Made by a program: the position numbers and the translations under genes. 64,000 nucleotides of DNA from Betaproteobacteria bacterium MOLA814 (GTDB lineage: Bacteria; Pseudomonadota; Gammaproteobacteria; Burkholderiales; Burkholderiaceae_C). This document shows, in pieces, positions 17,175-28,205 of the stretch. The first letter of the stretch is position 1. Every line of letters starts with the position of its first letter. The notes under the pieces were generated by a model. That model made no database searches. It saw only the letters and a program-made list of their open reading frames with translations, and was not told where the DNA came from. The stretch is from assembly GCA_000496475.1 (NCBI GenBank), contig AYMW01000001.1, positions 939,358 to 1,003,357 on the forward strand, read 5' to 3'.

Positions 17175-18137
17175 ATGACGAGTTTTATTAGAGCACTCAG
17201 CGAATCACAGCAAATCGGCCTGATGGTTGTTGTCATTTTCGGTGGGCTCATTGCGACCCATGCAGTGCTCGTGTGTCGCAGTGCACGCTACCAATCAATT
17301 GCTAACAGTTTCCGGGCTGATAGGCCACTGCTGAAACGCAGTTGGATCATGGCCTTGGTGTTTGTTCTGTGCTGGATTTTAGGCAGTACATGGTCTACAG
17401 CTTTGTTTTTGGGGCTGTCGTTTATCGCGCTGCGTGAATTTATAACGTGGTCGCCTACACACAGAGCCGACCACCGCAGCTTGATACTGTCATTTTTTAT
17501 ACTGTTGCCGTTGCAATACGCCTTGGTGTGGTGGGGACTGCTTGACGTATTGACCGTGCTAATTCCCGTGTACGCCTTTATTGCGCTGCCAGTTTTGGGT
17601 GCCAGTCAAGGCGATACAGTCCGTTTTTTAGACAGGAACGCCCAACTGCACTGGGGTGTCATGGTGTGTGTGTTTGGTCTCAGCCACGTGCCAGCATTGG
17701 TCATCCTTAATTTTGAACATTCAAGCACGCGCAGTTTGTTTTTAGTTATGTTCTTGGTGCTGGTGGTGCAAAGCTGCATGCTGGCGCAGCACTTGGCAGC
17801 CAAGCGCTTGGCCAGACACACCTTGCCCAACGGTCTGCGTGTGTTTCAATGGCGACCTTGGCTTGTTGGCATGTTCGTGGGTGGTCTGGTTGGCGCACTC
17901 ATGGCAGGCATGACGCCATTTAAACCCGGGGAAGCGCTGGCGATGGCGTGGATTGCATGTGTGGGTGGCACACTGGGGCATCGCGTTATGGCGGCCATCA
18001 AACACGACAAAGGTATTCAACGATGGGGCCGCTTATCTGGCACCACAGGTGCAACTGGCTTGCTAGACCGCATCGATGCTTTGTGCTTTGCTGCACCCGT
18101 TTTCTTACACGCATTGCGTTGGTACTTTGATGTTTAA
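17175..18137 (+). CDS. CdsA-like phosphatidate cytidylyltransferase homologue with degenerate signature
   Basis: A 320-residue polytopic membrane protein with about eight hydrophobic segments. The fold, C-terminal DRIDAL and pairing with a PlsC-like gene point to the CDP-diacylglycerol synthase family. The family signature is damaged: the expected S-x-x-K-R...K-D...P-G-H-G-G...D-R-x-D reads AAIKHDKGIQRWGRL, then SGTTGATGLLDRID. The K-D pair has become Q-R and the HGG is gone, with about two extra residues. The K-D aspartate is a metal ligand in CdsA, so activity is doubtful. The ATG at 17175 is chosen over a TTG two codons upstream. It could be a divergent enzyme with a new role or a non-catalytic partner of the acyltransferase. 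Confidence 0.65.
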   Translation: MTSFIRALSESQQIGLMVVVIFGGLIATHAVLVCRSARYQSIANSFRADRPLLKRSWIMALVFVLCWILGSTWSTALFLGLSFIALREFITWSPTHRADHRSLILSFFILLPLQYALVWWGLLDVLTVLIPVYAFIALPVLGASQGDTVRFLDRNAQLHWGVMVCVFGLSHVPALVILNFEHSSTRSLFLVMFLVLVVQSCMLAQHLAAKRLARHTLPNGLRVFQWRPWLVGMFVGGLVGALMAGMTPFKPGEALAMAWIACVGGTLGHRVMAAIKHDKGIQRWGRLSGTTGATGLLDRIDALCFAAPVFLHALRWYFDV

Positions 18138-18158
18138 ACAACTTGAGAGCTGCGTCGC

Positions 18159-18707
18159 ATGACACGTATTCTTGGTATTGACCCCGGTCTGCAGTGCACT
18201 GGTTTTGGCGTCATCGACTCCCAGGGGCCGCACCTAGACTACGTCGCCAGTGGCACCATCAAAACGGGCGCAGCCAGCCAACTCTTGCCTGCACGCTTAA
18301 AGATATTGTTTGACGGCATACGCGAAGTGGTGAGCACCTATGGGCCAGAGGTCGCATCTCTTGAAATTGTGTTTGTCAACGTCAACCCACAGGCCAGTCT
18401 TATGCTGGGTCAGGCGCGTGGGGCATGTCTGACTGCCTTGGTGTCTAAAGACTTAGAGGTGGCGGAGTACACGGCGTTGCAGATGAAAAAAGCTGTGGTG
18501 GGTCATGGCAAAGCGGCCAAACACCAAGTACAAGAAATGGTGATGCGATTGCTCAAACTACCCGGTTTGCCTGGGCCGGATGCCAGCGATGCCCTCGGGC
18601 TGGCCATCATGCACGCACAAGTTGCAAAAACGACCCAAGCCATACAAAAAGTGACCACCACCAATGCGAGGAAAAGCGCTGCATTCAAAGATGGGCGACA
18701 CTATTAA
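18159..18707 (+). CDS. ruvC: Crossover junction endodeoxyribonuclease RuvC
   Basis: A 182-residue Holliday-junction resolvase. The first catalytic Asp is in [15 protein letters not shown]. The Glu is in [16 protein letters not shown], and the last acidic pair is in [15 protein letters not shown]. The length is normal. ruvA and ruvB are not in the window, so the usual ruvCAB grouping is broken here or located elsewhere. The gene follows the CdsA-like gene by 21 bp. Confidence 0.96.
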   Translation: MTRILGIDPGLQCTGFGVIDSQGPHLDYVASGTIKTGAASQLLPARLKILFDGIREVVSTYGPEVASLEIVFVNVNPQASLMLGQARGACLTALVSKDLEVAEYTALQMKKAVVGHGKAAKHQVQEMVMRLLKLPGLPGPDASDALGLAIMHAQVAKTTQAIQKVTTTNARKSAAFKDGRHY

Positions 18708-18768
18708 ATCCCAGCGCGGGGGTGTCAAACTGCAATTACAGAACAGACAGATTGGTGCTACCTGCTGG

Positions 18769-18951
18769 CTATATGCCAGCCAACTGACTGCCAAACAAAA
18801 TAGCAAAGAAGCCGAGTCCAACCAGCACAGTCCACTTCAGCACACGAAGGCCAAAGCGTTTGTAGCGCTCCTCTGTCGTCAATGCAAACAGGACAAATGA
18901 CGCCACACATGTGCCCAACAGCGCAAACATAAGAATTTTAGCAATGATCAT
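18769..18951 (-). CDS. Small two-span membrane protein downstream of lpxC
   Basis: A 60-residue protein with two hydrophobic segments (IIAKILMFALLGTCVASFVLFAL and VLKWTVLVGLGFFAILFGSQLAGI) joined by a basic loop (TTEERYKRFGLR). The ATG at 18951 is preferred; a TTG at 18978 would overlap the lpxC stop. I recognise no family. Its position directly after lpxC and its shape suggest a real but uncharacterised inner-membrane protein. The opposite strand has only shadow frames. Confidence 0.6.
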   Translation of the reverse strand: MIIAKILMFALLGTCVASFVLFALTTEERYKRFGLRVLKWTVLVGLGFFAILFGSQLAGI

Positions 18952-18971
18952 GCGTTCGTTTTTCTCATAAG

Positions 18972-19895
18972 TTACCAAGCTGGCGCAGTTTGTGCAAAGC
19001 CAAAGGGGGCCGCTTGGATATCGTCAAAAGTGACAATTTCGTAAGCATCGGGCTGCGCCAACAAGGCACGCAGCAACACATTGTTTAAAGCATGGCCCGA
19101 CCTGAATGCACTGTAGGCAGCCAACAAGGGCTTGCCCACCAAATACAAGTCGCCCATAGCGTCGAGTATTTTGTGCTTCACAAACTCGTCGCTGTATCGC
19201 AGGCCGTCAGCGTTGAGAACTTTGACATCGTCCATCACGATGGCGTTGTCTAAGCCGCCGCCCAACGCCAAACCGTTGGCACGCATCATTTCAACATCAC
19301 GCGTGAACCCAAAGGTGCGCGCTCTGGCGATGTCGCGTGCATATTGCCCGCTCCCCAAATCAAACTCCACACTTTGACCTGTGGCGTTCACTGCAGGGTG
19401 GGCGAATTCAATTTCAAATTTCAACTTGTAGCCGTGGTAAGGGTCTAAGCGGGCCCATTTGACTTGCTTGCCTTCCCCGTCGCGCACCTCCACACGTTTG
19501 GTTACACGTATGAAGCGCTTGGGCGCATTTTGTGTCACCACACCAGCACTTTGTAACAAGTACACATAAGACGCAGCAGAGCCATCCAAAATGGGCACTT
19601 CTTCGGCTGTGATGTCTATATACACATTGTCTAACCCCAAACCTGCCAGGGCGGACATTAGATGCTCAACCGTATGCACTTTCGCACCATTGTGCTCAAT
19701 GGTTGAGGCCAGTCGGGTGTCTGTCACGGCCAAGGCATTGGCCGGAATATCGACAGGCGTGGGCAGATCTACACGCCTAAACACAATGCCAGTGTCAGGT
19801 TGCGCAGGGCGCAGCGTCAGCTCAACACGCTCGCCGCTGTGCAGGCCAACACCTGTGGCCTTGGTGAGTGTTTTGAGTGTCCGTTGCGCAAGCAT
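18972..19895 (-). CDS. lpxC: UDP-3-O-acyl-N-acetylglucosamine deacetylase
   Basis: A 307-residue zinc deacetylase for the committed step of lipid A synthesis. The N-terminus [22 protein letters not shown] is canonical. [18 protein letters not shown] supplies zinc-binding His, EVPILDGSA an active-site block, and [18 protein letters not shown] the second zinc and catalytic part. A final GHALNN fits the family. It lies after ftsZ at the end of the dcw cluster, as in many proteobacteria, with 109 bp between. Confidence 0.97.
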   Translation of the reverse strand: MLAQRTLKTLTKATGVGLHSGERVELTLRPAQPDTGIVFRRVDLPTPVDIPANALAVTDTRLASTIEHNGAKVHTVEHLMSALAGLGLDNVYIDITAEEVPILDGSAASYVYLLQSAGVVTQNAPKRFIRVTKRVEVRDGEGKQVKWARLDPYHGYKLKFEIEFAHPAVNATGQSVEFDLGSGQYARDIARARTFGFTRDVEMMRANGLALGGGLDNAIVMDDVKVLNADGLRYSDEFVKHKILDAMGDLYLVGKPLLAAYSAFRSGHALNNVLLRALLAQPDAYEIVTFDDIQAAPFGFAQTAPAW

Positions 19896-20004
19896 GTGAT
19901 TGTTATTTTAAAAGCGTTGTAACAACTTCAACCTCAGAGCAGGCCCATACCCTTGCGGGCAGGGCTGCTTCTAATAGCTGCGCTAACTACCTGTAGAGCA
20001 GCAA

Positions 20005-21201
20005 TCAGTCGGCTTGCTTGCGCAAGAAGGCTGGAATTTCAAAATCTTCCATACCACCTGATGACAGCGCATTTACACGCTCGCTCGCTTGCGTGCGGTT
20101 GTTACGCCAGACGCTGGGTACTGTGCTTTGTGCGCCTTCTAATTTTTCTGCAAATGCCGCGTTGGCGTTTGTATTGTGAACAGGCATGTTGTCGGTACCC
20201 GTGCGCAACACGGTTAATGGGGTGCTTTGGCGCTTGGCACCGCTGCGCGCCAAGCCTGTAGCCACAACGGTTACGCGTATTTCATCGCCCAACTGGTCGT
20301 CGTAAGCCGTACCGTAAATCACATGCGCATCTGGGGAAGCGTAGGCACGAATGGTCTCCATGGCCAAGCTGGATTCTTTCAATTTCAATGAACCTTTGGC
20401 TGCGCTGATAAGCACCAACACGCCGCGTGCACCTGACAAGTCGATGCCCTCAAGCAAAGGACACGCCACGGCTTGCTCAGCGGCCAAACGGGCACGGTCC
20501 GGGCCACTGGCAACCGCCGTACCCATCATGGCCTTGCCTGGCTCACCCATTACGGTGCGCACGTCTTCAAAGTCGACGTTCACATGACCAGGAACATTGA
20601 TGATTTCAGCAATGCCACCCACCGCGTTTTTCAGCACATCGTTCGCATGACCAAAGGCCTCCTCCTGCGTGATGTCATCCCCATACACCTCTAGTAGCTT
20701 GTCATTGAGCACCACAATCAACGAATCAACGTTGGCTTCCAGTTCGGTTAACCCGCTGTCGGCATTGCTCATGCGTTTTTGACCTTCAAAGTCGAATGGT
20801 TTGGTCACAACGCCGACGGTGAGTACGCCCATTTCTTTGGCTACACGAGCAATCACTGGCGCTGCACCTGTGCCAGTGCCGCCACCCATACCTGCCGTAA
20901 TAAACAACATGTGTGCGTCGCCAATGGCTTCACGAATCTCTTCAATTGCCAACTCAGCGGCTTCGCGGCCTTTGTCTGGCTTGCTGCCTGCGCCCAATCC
21001 TGTGCCACCCAACTGAATGAGTTTGTGCGCTGGGCTCTGGGTGAGTGCTTGTGCATCCGTGTTGGCGCAAATAAATTCCACGCCGTTCACACCAGTGGCA
21101 ATCATGTGGCCGACCGCATTACCGCCGCCGCCGCCAACGCCAATAACCTTGATGCGTGTGCCTTGGTTGAATTCTTCTGTTTCAATCATTTCGATGGACA
21201 T
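20005..21201 (-). CDS. ftsZ: Cell division GTPase FtsZ
   Basis: A 398-residue tubulin homologue that forms the division ring. The N-terminal nucleotide-binding block is IKVIGVGGGGGNAVGHM. The tubulin signature is GMGGGTGTGAAPV, and the T7 loop region is NVDFEDVRTVM. A variable linker from about residue 320 ends in the conserved tail DFEIPAFLRKQAD, which binds FtsA and ZipA-type partners. AGGAG precedes the start. A 201-bp gap to ftsA probably holds an ftsZ promoter. Confidence 0.98.
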   Translation of the reverse strand: MSIEMIETEEFNQGTRIKVIGVGGGGGNAVGHMIATGVNGVEFICANTDAQALTQSPAHKLIQLGGTGLGAGSKPDKGREAAELAIEEIREAIGDAHMLFITAGMGGGTGTGAAPVIARVAKEMGVLTVGVVTKPFDFEGQKRMSNADSGLTELEANVDSLIVVLNDKLLEVYGDDITQEEAFGHANDVLKNAVGGIAEIINVPGHVNVDFEDVRTVMGEPGKAMMGTAVASGPDRARLAAEQAVACPLLEGIDLSGARGVLVLISAAKGSLKLKESSLAMETIRAYASPDAHVIYGTAYDDQLGDEIRVTVVATGLARSGAKRQSTPLTVLRTGTDNMPVHNTNANAAFAEKLEGAQSTVPSVWRNNRTQASERVNALSSGGMEDFEIPAFLRKQAD

Positions 21202-21402
21202 GTAGTTCTCCTTAGGGGTTTAATTTAAATATCGAAAATCTGTTGATCTAGCTGTTAAGTACGTGTGACTGTTTTCTTCGCCTTCGCCTTCGCGAGTTGC
21301 TGTTGTCCCCGGGGTCCAATCCCACATAACTGCGAGGTGGTCCGGTATGCCCGCCGTGCTGGACAAAGCGTTGTGAAGACGGGTGTTTGTCTAATGCTTG
21401 CA

Positions 21403-22632
21403 TCAAAATACTCCCGTAAACCAGTCTTTGATTCGGCCCAAGACCGACTGCATAGACGTTGCTTTTCGGGCCACTGTGTGCCCACGTAACCTGGCTTGTC
21501 TGGCCTCTTCAACCAGCCCCATGACGGTTGCTGCGCGAGGATGCGCCACCATGTCAGACATGGCGCTGGCATGTGTAGGAATACCGCGACGCACTGGCTT
21601 TAAGAAAATATCCTCTCCCAATTCGACCATCCCAGGCATGACCGCTGAGCCGCCGACCAACACAATGCCAGACGACAACACCTCTTCAAAGCCTGAATCG
21701 CGAATGACTTGCTGCACCAGCGAGAATATTTCTTCAACCCGAGGTTCAATCACACCTGCCAATGCTTGTCGACTCAACATGCGCGGAACACGGTCACCCA
21801 ACCCAGGCACCTCGACTTGTGCATCTGGGTCAGCCAACAATTGCTTGGCGCAACCACTTAGTACTTTTATTTCTTCAGCATCTTTGGTGGGTGTGCGCAG
21901 CGCCATGGCAATATCGTTTGTGATGAGATCGCCAGCAATTGGAATGACTGCCGTGTGTCGAATTGCACCACCAGAAAAAATTGCAATGTCCGTCGTGCCC
22001 GCACCAATGTCTACCAAGGCCACACCTAATTCTTTTTCGTCCTCTGTCAGCACTGCTTGGCTTGACGCCAAAGGGTTGAGCATCAGTTGGTCAACCTCTA
22101 GTCCGCAACGCCGCACACATTTGATGATGTTTTCAGCTGCACTTTGCGCGCCAGTGACGATATGCACCTTGGCTTCTAAGCGAATTCCACTCATACCAAT
22201 GGGCTCTTTGACGTCTTGACCGTCAATGACAAACTCTTGTGGCTCTACCAGCAGCAACCGCTGGTCTGTTGAGATGTTGATGGCTCGCGCCGTTTCAATC
22301 ACTCTGGCAACGTCAGCGGCACTCACCTCTTTGTCTTTAACTGCCACCATGCCGCTGGAGTTGATGCCTCGGATATGACTACCTGTGATACCCGTAAACA
22401 CCCGCGTGATTTGGCAATCAGCCATAAACTCTGCTTCTTTTAGCGCAGCCTGAATACTTTGTACCGTGGCATCAATATTGACCACTACGCCACGCTTTAA
22501 ACCATTGCTTTCAGACACGCCAAACCCGGCCAGTTTGAGCTGTCCACTTGTTTGGACTTCGGCGACCACCACCATGATTTTGGAGGTGCCTATGTCTAAG
22601 CCGACGATGAGGTCTTTGTATTCCTTGGCCAT
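21403..22632 (-). CDS. ftsA: Cell division protein FtsA
   Basis: A 409-residue actin-fold ATPase that tethers FtsZ to the membrane. The N-terminal phosphate 1 motif is LIVGLDIGTSKIMVVVAE. LVDIGAGTTDIAIFSGG is phosphate 2, and GIVLVGGSAVMPGM is the adenosine motif. The C-terminal amphipathic helix SVLGRIKDWFTGVF serves as membrane anchor. It follows ftsQ by 27 bp. Confidence 0.97.
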   Translation of the reverse strand: MAKEYKDLIVGLDIGTSKIMVVVAEVQTSGQLKLAGFGVSESNGLKRGVVVNIDATVQSIQAALKEAEFMADCQITRVFTGITGSHIRGINSSGMVAVKDKEVSAADVARVIETARAINISTDQRLLLVEPQEFVIDGQDVKEPIGMSGIRLEAKVHIVTGAQSAAENIIKCVRRCGLEVDQLMLNPLASSQAVLTEDEKELGVALVDIGAGTTDIAIFSGGAIRHTAVIPIAGDLITNDIAMALRTPTKDAEEIKVLSGCAKQLLADPDAQVEVPGLGDRVPRMLSRQALAGVIEPRVEEIFSLVQQVIRDSGFEEVLSSGIVLVGGSAVMPGMVELGEDIFLKPVRRGIPTHASAMSDMVAHPRAATVMGLVEEARQARLRGHTVARKATSMQSVLGRIKDWFTGVF

Positions 22633-22659
22633 GATTTTCTCTTTTGCAAAAATTTGTTG

Positions 22660-23427
22660 TTATTTATTACCGGTAGTCACACCACGCAGTCGAAGCGCAT
22701 ACCCGTTGGGGTATCTCAAATCTGCGGCTTCTAAATCACCCTGATATCGCTGGGTTAACTCGCCAACTGTGCTCACAAAGGGCTGCACGCGGGTGGTAAT
22801 GTCCGCCGGCGATCCTCGCCCCAAATCCAAATGCACGCCACCCGATAACGCCGCGTGCCATCCACCCTGCTGGCTCATGCGCAAGGCTTCAACCCGCTTA
22901 CCTAGGGGCTTCACAGCCTCAGCCAATGACAAATAGGCTTGATAAATATCCCGCGCTTGCTCTGGCGGACCATCCAAAATTGCCCACTGGTTGACGTCGC
23001 TGGCCGCATCGTTTGCGCTGGCCTCAAACAACTCGCCGTAGCTGTTCACCAAACGCGGTGCACCCGCCTCACCCCACCACGCACGCGCGTGGTGTTCTTC
23101 CACTGTGATACGCAAGCGGTTGGGAAAAGCTCTTTGAACCACGGCTTTGCGCACCCAGGGCATGTCTTCCACTAAGTGTTGAACCCGCTTCACATCCACA
23201 CTTAAAAAACTACCAGCCACCCGACCATTGAGTTGGGCTCGCATACCGGGGGCACTTTGATGCACCACATCACCCACCAACACCAACGAGCGCACTGGCC
23301 ATGCTGGATGCTGGTAAGCCCAAGCACCAACAATGAACATACTCAAACCCATCAAGCCCAGCATCAGCAACCTGCTCAGTGCGTCCATCACGCGCACATC
23401 TACAGGCATGGGTACAGCTACATTCAC
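22660..23427 (-). CDS. ftsQ: Cell division protein FtsQ
   Basis: A 255-residue single-span division protein. After a short cytoplasmic part, one membrane segment ([19 protein letters not shown]) leads to a POTRA domain ([22 protein letters not shown]) and the FtsQ beta domain ([28 protein letters not shown]). It connects FtsA/FtsZ with FtsB/FtsL and the septal synthase. Its ATG overlaps the ddl stop (ATGA). Confidence 0.95.
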   Translation of the reverse strand: MNVAVPMPVDVRVMDALSRLLMLGLMGLSMFIVGAWAYQHPAWPVRSLVLVGDVVHQSAPGMRAQLNGRVAGSFLSVDVKRVQHLVEDMPWVRKAVVQRAFPNRLRITVEEHHARAWWGEAGAPRLVNSYGELFEASANDAASDVNQWAILDGPPEQARDIYQAYLSLAEAVKPLGKRVEALRMSQQGGWHAALSGGVHLDLGRGSPADITTRVQPFVSTVGELTQRYQGDLEAADLRYPNGYALRLRGVTTGNK

Positions 23428-24437
23428 TGCGCACCGCCTTGAGCCGTCTTAGTTGGCAAGGTGTTGTCCAGTCCAGCTTGACCCAATATGAACAAACACA
23501 AATCGGCATAAGGCAGCGATGCTGCAGCCGCAGACATGGGTACCAACGAGTGTCCCGTCATACCTGGCGATGTGTTGATTTCAAGCAGGTAAGGCTGGCG
23601 TGTGGCAGCGTCAATCATCACGTCCACCCGCCCCCACGCTCTTACGCCCAAGGTACGGTAGGCCTTTAAAATCATCTCTTGAATGGCGATTTCTTCACCA
23701 TCAGGCAAGCCGCAAGGGACAAGGTATTGCGTGTCGTCTGTGAAGTATTTGTTGTTGTAGTCGTAGTTGCCGTCTGGCGCTTTGATGAGAATGACTGGCA
23801 ACGCGACTGCTGTCTCAGCCGTACCCAATACGGGACATGTCACCTCATCACCGCTGATGAACTGCTCGCACAACACCTCGGGGTCGAGCTGCGCGGCAAC
23901 GCGGTAAGCTTGCGCGCATTGGGATGCGTCTTCAACTTTTGTCAAACCTATGGTTGAGCCCTCGCGCGACGGCTTCACAATCATGGGTGTGCCCAGCTTG
24001 TCAAAGGCACGCATGGTCGCCTCTTCGCTGTCAACCAATGCCCATTTAGGCGTTGGCAACCCCTCCGCCGACCAAATGCGTTTGGTCATTACCTTGTCCA
24101 TAGCCACACTAGAGGCCATCACACCGGCACCTGTATAAGGTATACCCAACAACTCCAAGGCACCTTGTACCGTGCCGTCTTCACCAAAGCGCCCGTGCAG
24201 CGCAATGAAGCAACGTTCAAACCCTTGGCTCTTGAGCTGCGATACATCTTGCGCGGCAGGGTCAAAGGCATGTGCATCCACACCATGGCTTTGTAACGCT
24301 GCCAACACACCCGTACCCGACATCAGCGAAATTTCGCGTTCTGCCGATTGACCGCCCATCAATACAGCCACCTTGCCCATGGACAATGGGTTAGGCAACG
24401 ACCAGCTTTGCGCGTTGTAAGTGCTGCTTGTGGTCAT
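23424..24437 (-). CDS. ddl: D-alanine--D-alanine ligase
   Basis: A 337-residue ATP-grasp ligase making the D-Ala-D-Ala end of murein precursors. The start is set at 24437 ([12 protein letters not shown]) because AGGAG lies 6 bp upstream and the ATGA overlaps the murC stop; the longer frame upstream lies inside mur[22 protein letters not shown] is the N-terminal signature. [14 protein letters not shown] is the ATP loop. [10 protein letters not shown] and [17 protein letters not shown] are the metal and substrate motifs. Its place in the dcw cluster corresponds to DdlB. Confidence 0.97.
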   Translation of the reverse strand: MTTSSTYNAQSWSLPNPLSMGKVAVLMGGQSAEREISLMSGTGVLAALQSHGVDAHAFDPAAQDVSQLKSQGFERCFIALHGRFGEDGTVQGALELLGIPYTGAGVMASSVAMDKVMTKRIWSAEGLPTPKWALVDSEEATMRAFDKLGTPMIVKPSREGSTIGLTKVEDASQCAQAYRVAAQLDPEVLCEQFISGDEVTCPVLGTAETAVALPVILIKAPDGNYDYNNKYFTDDTQYLVPCGLPDGEEIAIQEMILKAYRTLGVRAWGRVDVMIDAATRQPYLLEINTSPGMTGHSLVPMSAAAASLPYADLCLFILGQAGLDNTLPTKTAQGGAQ

Positions 24438-25849
24438 GCCAGCTCCTGTTGCGCTGCACCCAATGCCACAACTTGTGCGGGCACGTTGGCGATACTGCCT
24501 GCACCCATACACAGCAGCACATCACCATCGCGTGCATGTGTGAAAGCAAATTGCGCCATCTCATTGACATCGTCTATAAATTGCGGCTCCACCACGCCAC
24601 CCACCCGGATGGCTCTAACCAATGCGCGACCGTCAGCCGCCACGATGGGCACTTCTCCGGCTGCATACACCTCGGTCAGCAACACTGCATCTGACTGTGC
24701 AATGACTTTGACAAAATCTTCAAAGCAATCGCGTGTGCGGGTATAGCGGTGCGGTTGAAATGCCAACACCAAACGTCGCCCTGGGTAAGCGCCACGCGCA
24801 GCCGCCAAGGTGGCCGCCATCTCCACTGGGTGGTGACCATAGTCATCTACGACCGTCATGTGGCCACCTTGTACCAAAGCCACATCGCCATACAACTGGA
24901 AACGCCTACCCACACCCGAAAATGCTCCCAACGCAGCAACCACGTCTTCGTCTTTCAGGCCAATTTCAAACGCCACACCAATGGCTGCCAATGCATTCAG
25001 CACGTTGTGCAGCCCCGGCAAGTTCAGCACCACTTGCAAGTCTGGCAATGCCTCAGGCATGTTGCGCTTAACTGTGAAGTGCATCTGAGCGCCCGCTGCC
25101 ACGATGTTAACGGCTTGCAGCTGCGCATCGTCTGTTAAGCCGTACGTCACCACAGGGCGGGCAATGTCGGCCAAAATGTCGCGTACGGCTGGGCTATCAA
25201 TGCACACCACAGCCGCACCATAGAAGGGCATGCGGTGTAAAAACTCTATGAATGCTTTTTTAAGATTGCCAAAATCATGGCCATAGGTTTCCATGTGGTC
25301 AGCATCTATATTGGTGACCACAGACAGAATAGGCAACAAGTTGAGGAACGAGGCGTCCGACTCATCCGCCTCCACCACAATGTAATCACCACTTCCCAAT
25401 TTGGCGTTACTGCCCGCGCTGTTTAAGCGCCCACCAATCACAAACGTCGGGTCAAGGCCGGCTTGGGCCAACACACTGGCGACCAAACTGGTGGTGGTTG
25501 TTTTGCCGTGAGTGCCGGCAATGGCCACCCCTTTTTTCATTCGCATCAACTCGGCCAACATCACCGCACGCGGAACCACGGGGACCAACAAGGCATGTGC
25601 AGCCACAACTTCCGGGTTGTCCGCAGTCACCGCTGTAGATGTCACCACGGCGTGCGCACCAGCAATATGTGAGGCCTCGTGGCCAATAAATACCACTGCC
25701 CCCATATGTTTTAAGCGCGCAACTGCTGGGCCTTCGCTCAAATCGCTGCCAGAAACTTGGTAGCCCAAATTAATGAGTACTTCGGCTATGCCGCTCATGC
25801 CTGCGCCGCCAATACCAACAAAGTGAATATGTTTGATCACGTGTTTCAT
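24434..25849 (-). CDS. murC: UDP-N-acetylmuramate--L-alanine ligase
   Basis: A 471-residue Mur ligase that adds the first amino acid of the stem peptide. The N-terminus is [20 protein letters not shown]. The P-loop is [32 protein letters not shown] and [13 protein letters not shown] are conserved. The ATG at 25849 overlaps the murG stop by one base and has AAGGA about 9 bp upstream; an ATG three codons earlier is possible but too close to that site. Confidence 0.97.
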   Translation of the reverse strand: MKHVIKHIHFVGIGGAGMSGIAEVLINLGYQVSGSDLSEGPAVARLKHMGAVVFIGHEASHIAGAHAVVTSTAVTADNPEVVAAHALLVPVVPRAVMLAELMRMKKGVAIAGTHGKTTTTSLVASVLAQAGLDPTFVIGGRLNSAGSNAKLGSGDYIVVEADESDASFLNLLPILSVVTNIDADHMETYGHDFGNLKKAFIEFLHRMPFYGAAVVCIDSPAVRDILADIARPVVTYGLTDDAQLQAVNIVAAGAQMHFTVKRNMPEALPDLQVVLNLPGLHNVLNALAAIGVAFEIGLKDEDVVAALGAFSGVGRRFQLYGDVALVQGGHMTVVDDYGHHPVEMAATLAAARGAYPGRRLVLAFQPHRYTRTRDCFEDFVKVIAQSDAVLLTEVYAAGEVPIVAADGRALVRAIRVGGVVEPQFIDDVNEMAQFAFTHARDGDVLLCMGAGSIANVPAQVVALGAAQQELA

Positions 25850-26934
25850 CACACGCATTCCTTTTGAATTGCCTGCACCATGGTGTGCACAGCATGTGTT
25901 TTTGCAAGTTCACTGGCGTGTTGTGCACAAGCCAATAACGCTTCTCGGTTGACGCTTGCAAGCCAATTGGCCAACCACTGCGGTGTGAGGTCGCGTTGCT
26001 GGACCAACCATGCCGCATCGGCCTGCGTTAAAAAGTGAGCGTTGGCTGTTTGGTGATCGTCCACCGCGTGGGGGAATGGCACCAACAACGCTGCTGCGCC
26101 TACCGCTGTCAACTCAGTAACGGTACTCGCGCCCGCTCGGCACACCACCACATCGGCATCAGCCATGTATGCGGCCACATCATCTATGTAGGGCCGTAAA
26201 TCGCCAGCCACGCCAGCATGACAGTAAGCATCACGCAATGCATCAATATGGGCCACACCACTTTGGTGAATGACGTGTGGGCGTATGCGCTCATCCATCA
26301 ATGCCAAGGCTTGCGGCACCACCTCGTTCAACCCCTTGGCGCCCAAACTGCCGCCCAAAACCAGCACTTTCAAAGGCCCGCTGCGATTGAACATTCGTGC
26401 TGCTGGGGTTAGTTGCAATAAGAACTCATTGCGCATGGGATTACCCACCCACTCGGCCATAGGCAATACATTGGGAAAGGCCGTGTACACACGCTTGGCC
26501 ACACGAGACAAACACCGGTTGGCCATGCCAGCGATGGCATTTTGCTCGTGCAACACCAGCGGTACACCACACAAACGCGCACTCAACGCGCCAGGCACAG
26601 TGATAAAGCCGCCAAACCCCACCACCACATTCGGCTTCAAACGCTGCATGATGCGGTTGGCCTGAATGATGGCGCGCATCAGCTTAAACGGCGCAGTGAC
26701 CAAGGTTTTAAGCCCCTTACCACGCACACCCGAAAAATGAACCAGTTCTAGCGAAATCCCGTGTGTCGGCACTACACGCGACTCCATGCTGGCTGGTGCA
26801 CCCAGCCAGTGCACACGCCAACCCTTGGCTATCAGGCCTTTGGCAACGGCCAAGCCTGGGTAAATATGACCGCCAGTGCCACCTGCCATGATGACGGCGC
26901 AAGGCTGTTTCAGCGATGTCATTGCAGCACTCAT
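25849..26934 (-). CDS. murG: Undecaprenyldiphospho-muramoylpentapeptide beta-N-acetylglucosaminyltransferase
   Basis: A 361-residue GT28 enzyme that adds GlcNAc to lipid I to make lipid II at the inner face of the membrane. [17 protein letters not shown] is the N-terminal G-loop. [16 protein letters not shown] and [15 protein letters not shown] follow. [15 protein letters not shown] and [17 protein letters not shown] are in the UDP-GlcNAc domain. It starts within 4 bp of the ftsW stop. Confidence 0.97.
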   Translation of the reverse strand: MSAAMTSLKQPCAVIMAGGTGGHIYPGLAVAKGLIAKGWRVHWLGAPASMESRVVPTHGISLELVHFSGVRGKGLKTLVTAPFKLMRAIIQANRIMQRLKPNVVVGFGGFITVPGALSARLCGVPLVLHEQNAIAGMANRCLSRVAKRVYTAFPNVLPMAEWVGNPMRNEFLLQLTPAARMFNRSGPLKVLVLGGSLGAKGLNEVVPQALALMDERIRPHVIHQSGVAHIDALRDAYCHAGVAGDLRPYIDDVAAYMADADVVVCRAGASTVTELTAVGAAALLVPFPHAVDDHQTANAHFLTQADAAWLVQQRDLTPQWLANWLASVNREALLACAQHASELAKTHAVHTMVQAIQKECV

Positions 26935-28205
26935 GACCGGCCTCCCCGCATCAGCTGGCGGTTTTCGTAGTCAATCCGCAGTACCACGGCCAAGGCCACC
27001 AAGTTGAGCAAAATGGCAGAGCCCCCGTAGCTCATTAAAGGCAACGTTAAACCTTTGGTTGGCAGGGCTCCTAAGTTCACCCCAATGTTGATGAACGCTT
27101 GAAAGCCTATCCATAAGCCCACGCCTTGCGCGACCAAGCCACTAAAGACTTGGTCTAACGCGATAGCCTGACGTCCTATTTGTACAATGCGCCGTGTCAT
27201 CCACATGAACACACCAATCACGACCAGCACACCCAACAGGCCAAACTCTTCGCCCAATACGGCCATTAAAAAGTCTGTGTGCGCCTCTGGCAACCAACTC
27301 AACTTTTCAACACTACCGCCCAGTCCCACACCAAACAACTCGCCACGGCTAAATGCAATTAACGAGTGCGACAACTGGTAACCCTTGCCCAGAGCATGCT
27401 CCTCACTCCAAGGATCTAGATAGGCAAAGATACGTGCGCGCCGCCAGTCACTGAGCCATACCATGGCGGCAAACGCGCCCACGATGAGCGTGCTGAGCAA
27501 CACAAACACTTTGGCGTTGACACCGCCCAAAAACAGTATCCCCATGGCGATGACCACGATGACCAAAAATGCGCCCATGTCAGGCTCGGCCAACAACAAC
27601 ACACCAGTCAGAGCAATGGCCACGCCCATAGGTGCGATTGCACGCATGAAGTTTTCTCTGACCGCCATCTTGCGAACCATGTAACTTGACGCGTATAAAA
27701 CCACAGCCAATTTGGCCAACTCTGAAGGCTGAAAGTTAAGCACACCCAGTGATATCCAACGCTGTGCGCCGTTGACTCCTTTGCCAATAAAGGGAATGAG
27801 CACCAGTACCAGCAATACCAGGGCCATCACAAACAAATTGTTGGCGTGTTTTTCCCACTTCACCATGGGCACTTGAAATGCCAACACGCCAGCCACCAAG
27901 CCGATAAACATGGCCACCAGGTGACGTATTAAAAAATGTGATGCGCTGTAGTTTGCGAAGCGTGGGCTATCTGGCAGCGCAATTGTTGCCGAATACACCA
28001 TCACCAAACCCCACAGCACCATGGCCAACACCGCAAACATCAGCGGTTCATCAAAGCCATGCTCTCGCACGTCAAGTGGTCGGCTGCGCACGAAATCCCT
28101 ACTGTTGACTCGCACAGGAATAAACTCAGCCTTGGGCGGTTGTTGCGCCTTCGCGCCAAACAATCGGCCCAACAAGCCTGGCGAACGTGTGCGTGCTTGT
28201 GTCAC
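26931..28205 (-). CDS. ftsW: Septal peptidoglycan polymerase FtsW
   Basis: A 424-residue SEDS protein with about ten membrane spans that polymerises septal glycan with FtsI. Motifs are [67 protein letters not shown] and [14 protein letters not shown]. The start is GTG, overlapping the murD stop as GTGA. A cytoplasmic tail of about 55 residues precedes the first span. Confidence 0.96.
   Translation of the reverse strand: MTQARTRSPGLLGRLFGAKAQQPPKAEFIPVRVNSRDFVRSRPLDVREHGFDEPLMFAVLAMVLWGLVMVYSATIALPDSPRFANYSASHFLIRHLVAMFIGLVAGVLAFQVPMVKWEKHANNLFVMALVLLVLVLIPFIGKGVNGAQRWISLGVLNFQPSELAKLAVVLYASSYMVRKMAVRENFMRAIAPMGVAIALTGVLLLAEPDMGAFLVIVVIAMGILFLGGVNAKVFVLLSTLIVGAFAAMVWLSDWRRARIFAYLDPWSEEHALGKGYQLSHSLIAFSRGELFGVGLGGSVEKLSWLPEAHTDFLMAVLGEEFGLLGVLVVIGVFMWMTRRIVQIGRQAIALDQVFSGLVAQGVGLWIGFQAFINIGVNLGALPTKGLTLPLMSYGGSAILLNLVALAVVLRIDYENRQLMRGGRS

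Noticed and set aside
19930-19990. Hairpin after ftsZ as a terminator
   Set aside because: The stem is imperfect and no T-run follows on the minus strand, so it is not a convincing Rho-independent terminator.
21398-22219. Long plus-strand frame opposite ftsA
   Set aside because: It is antisense to a certain gene, Ser/Pro/Thr-rich as expected for a shadow frame, and has no motif.
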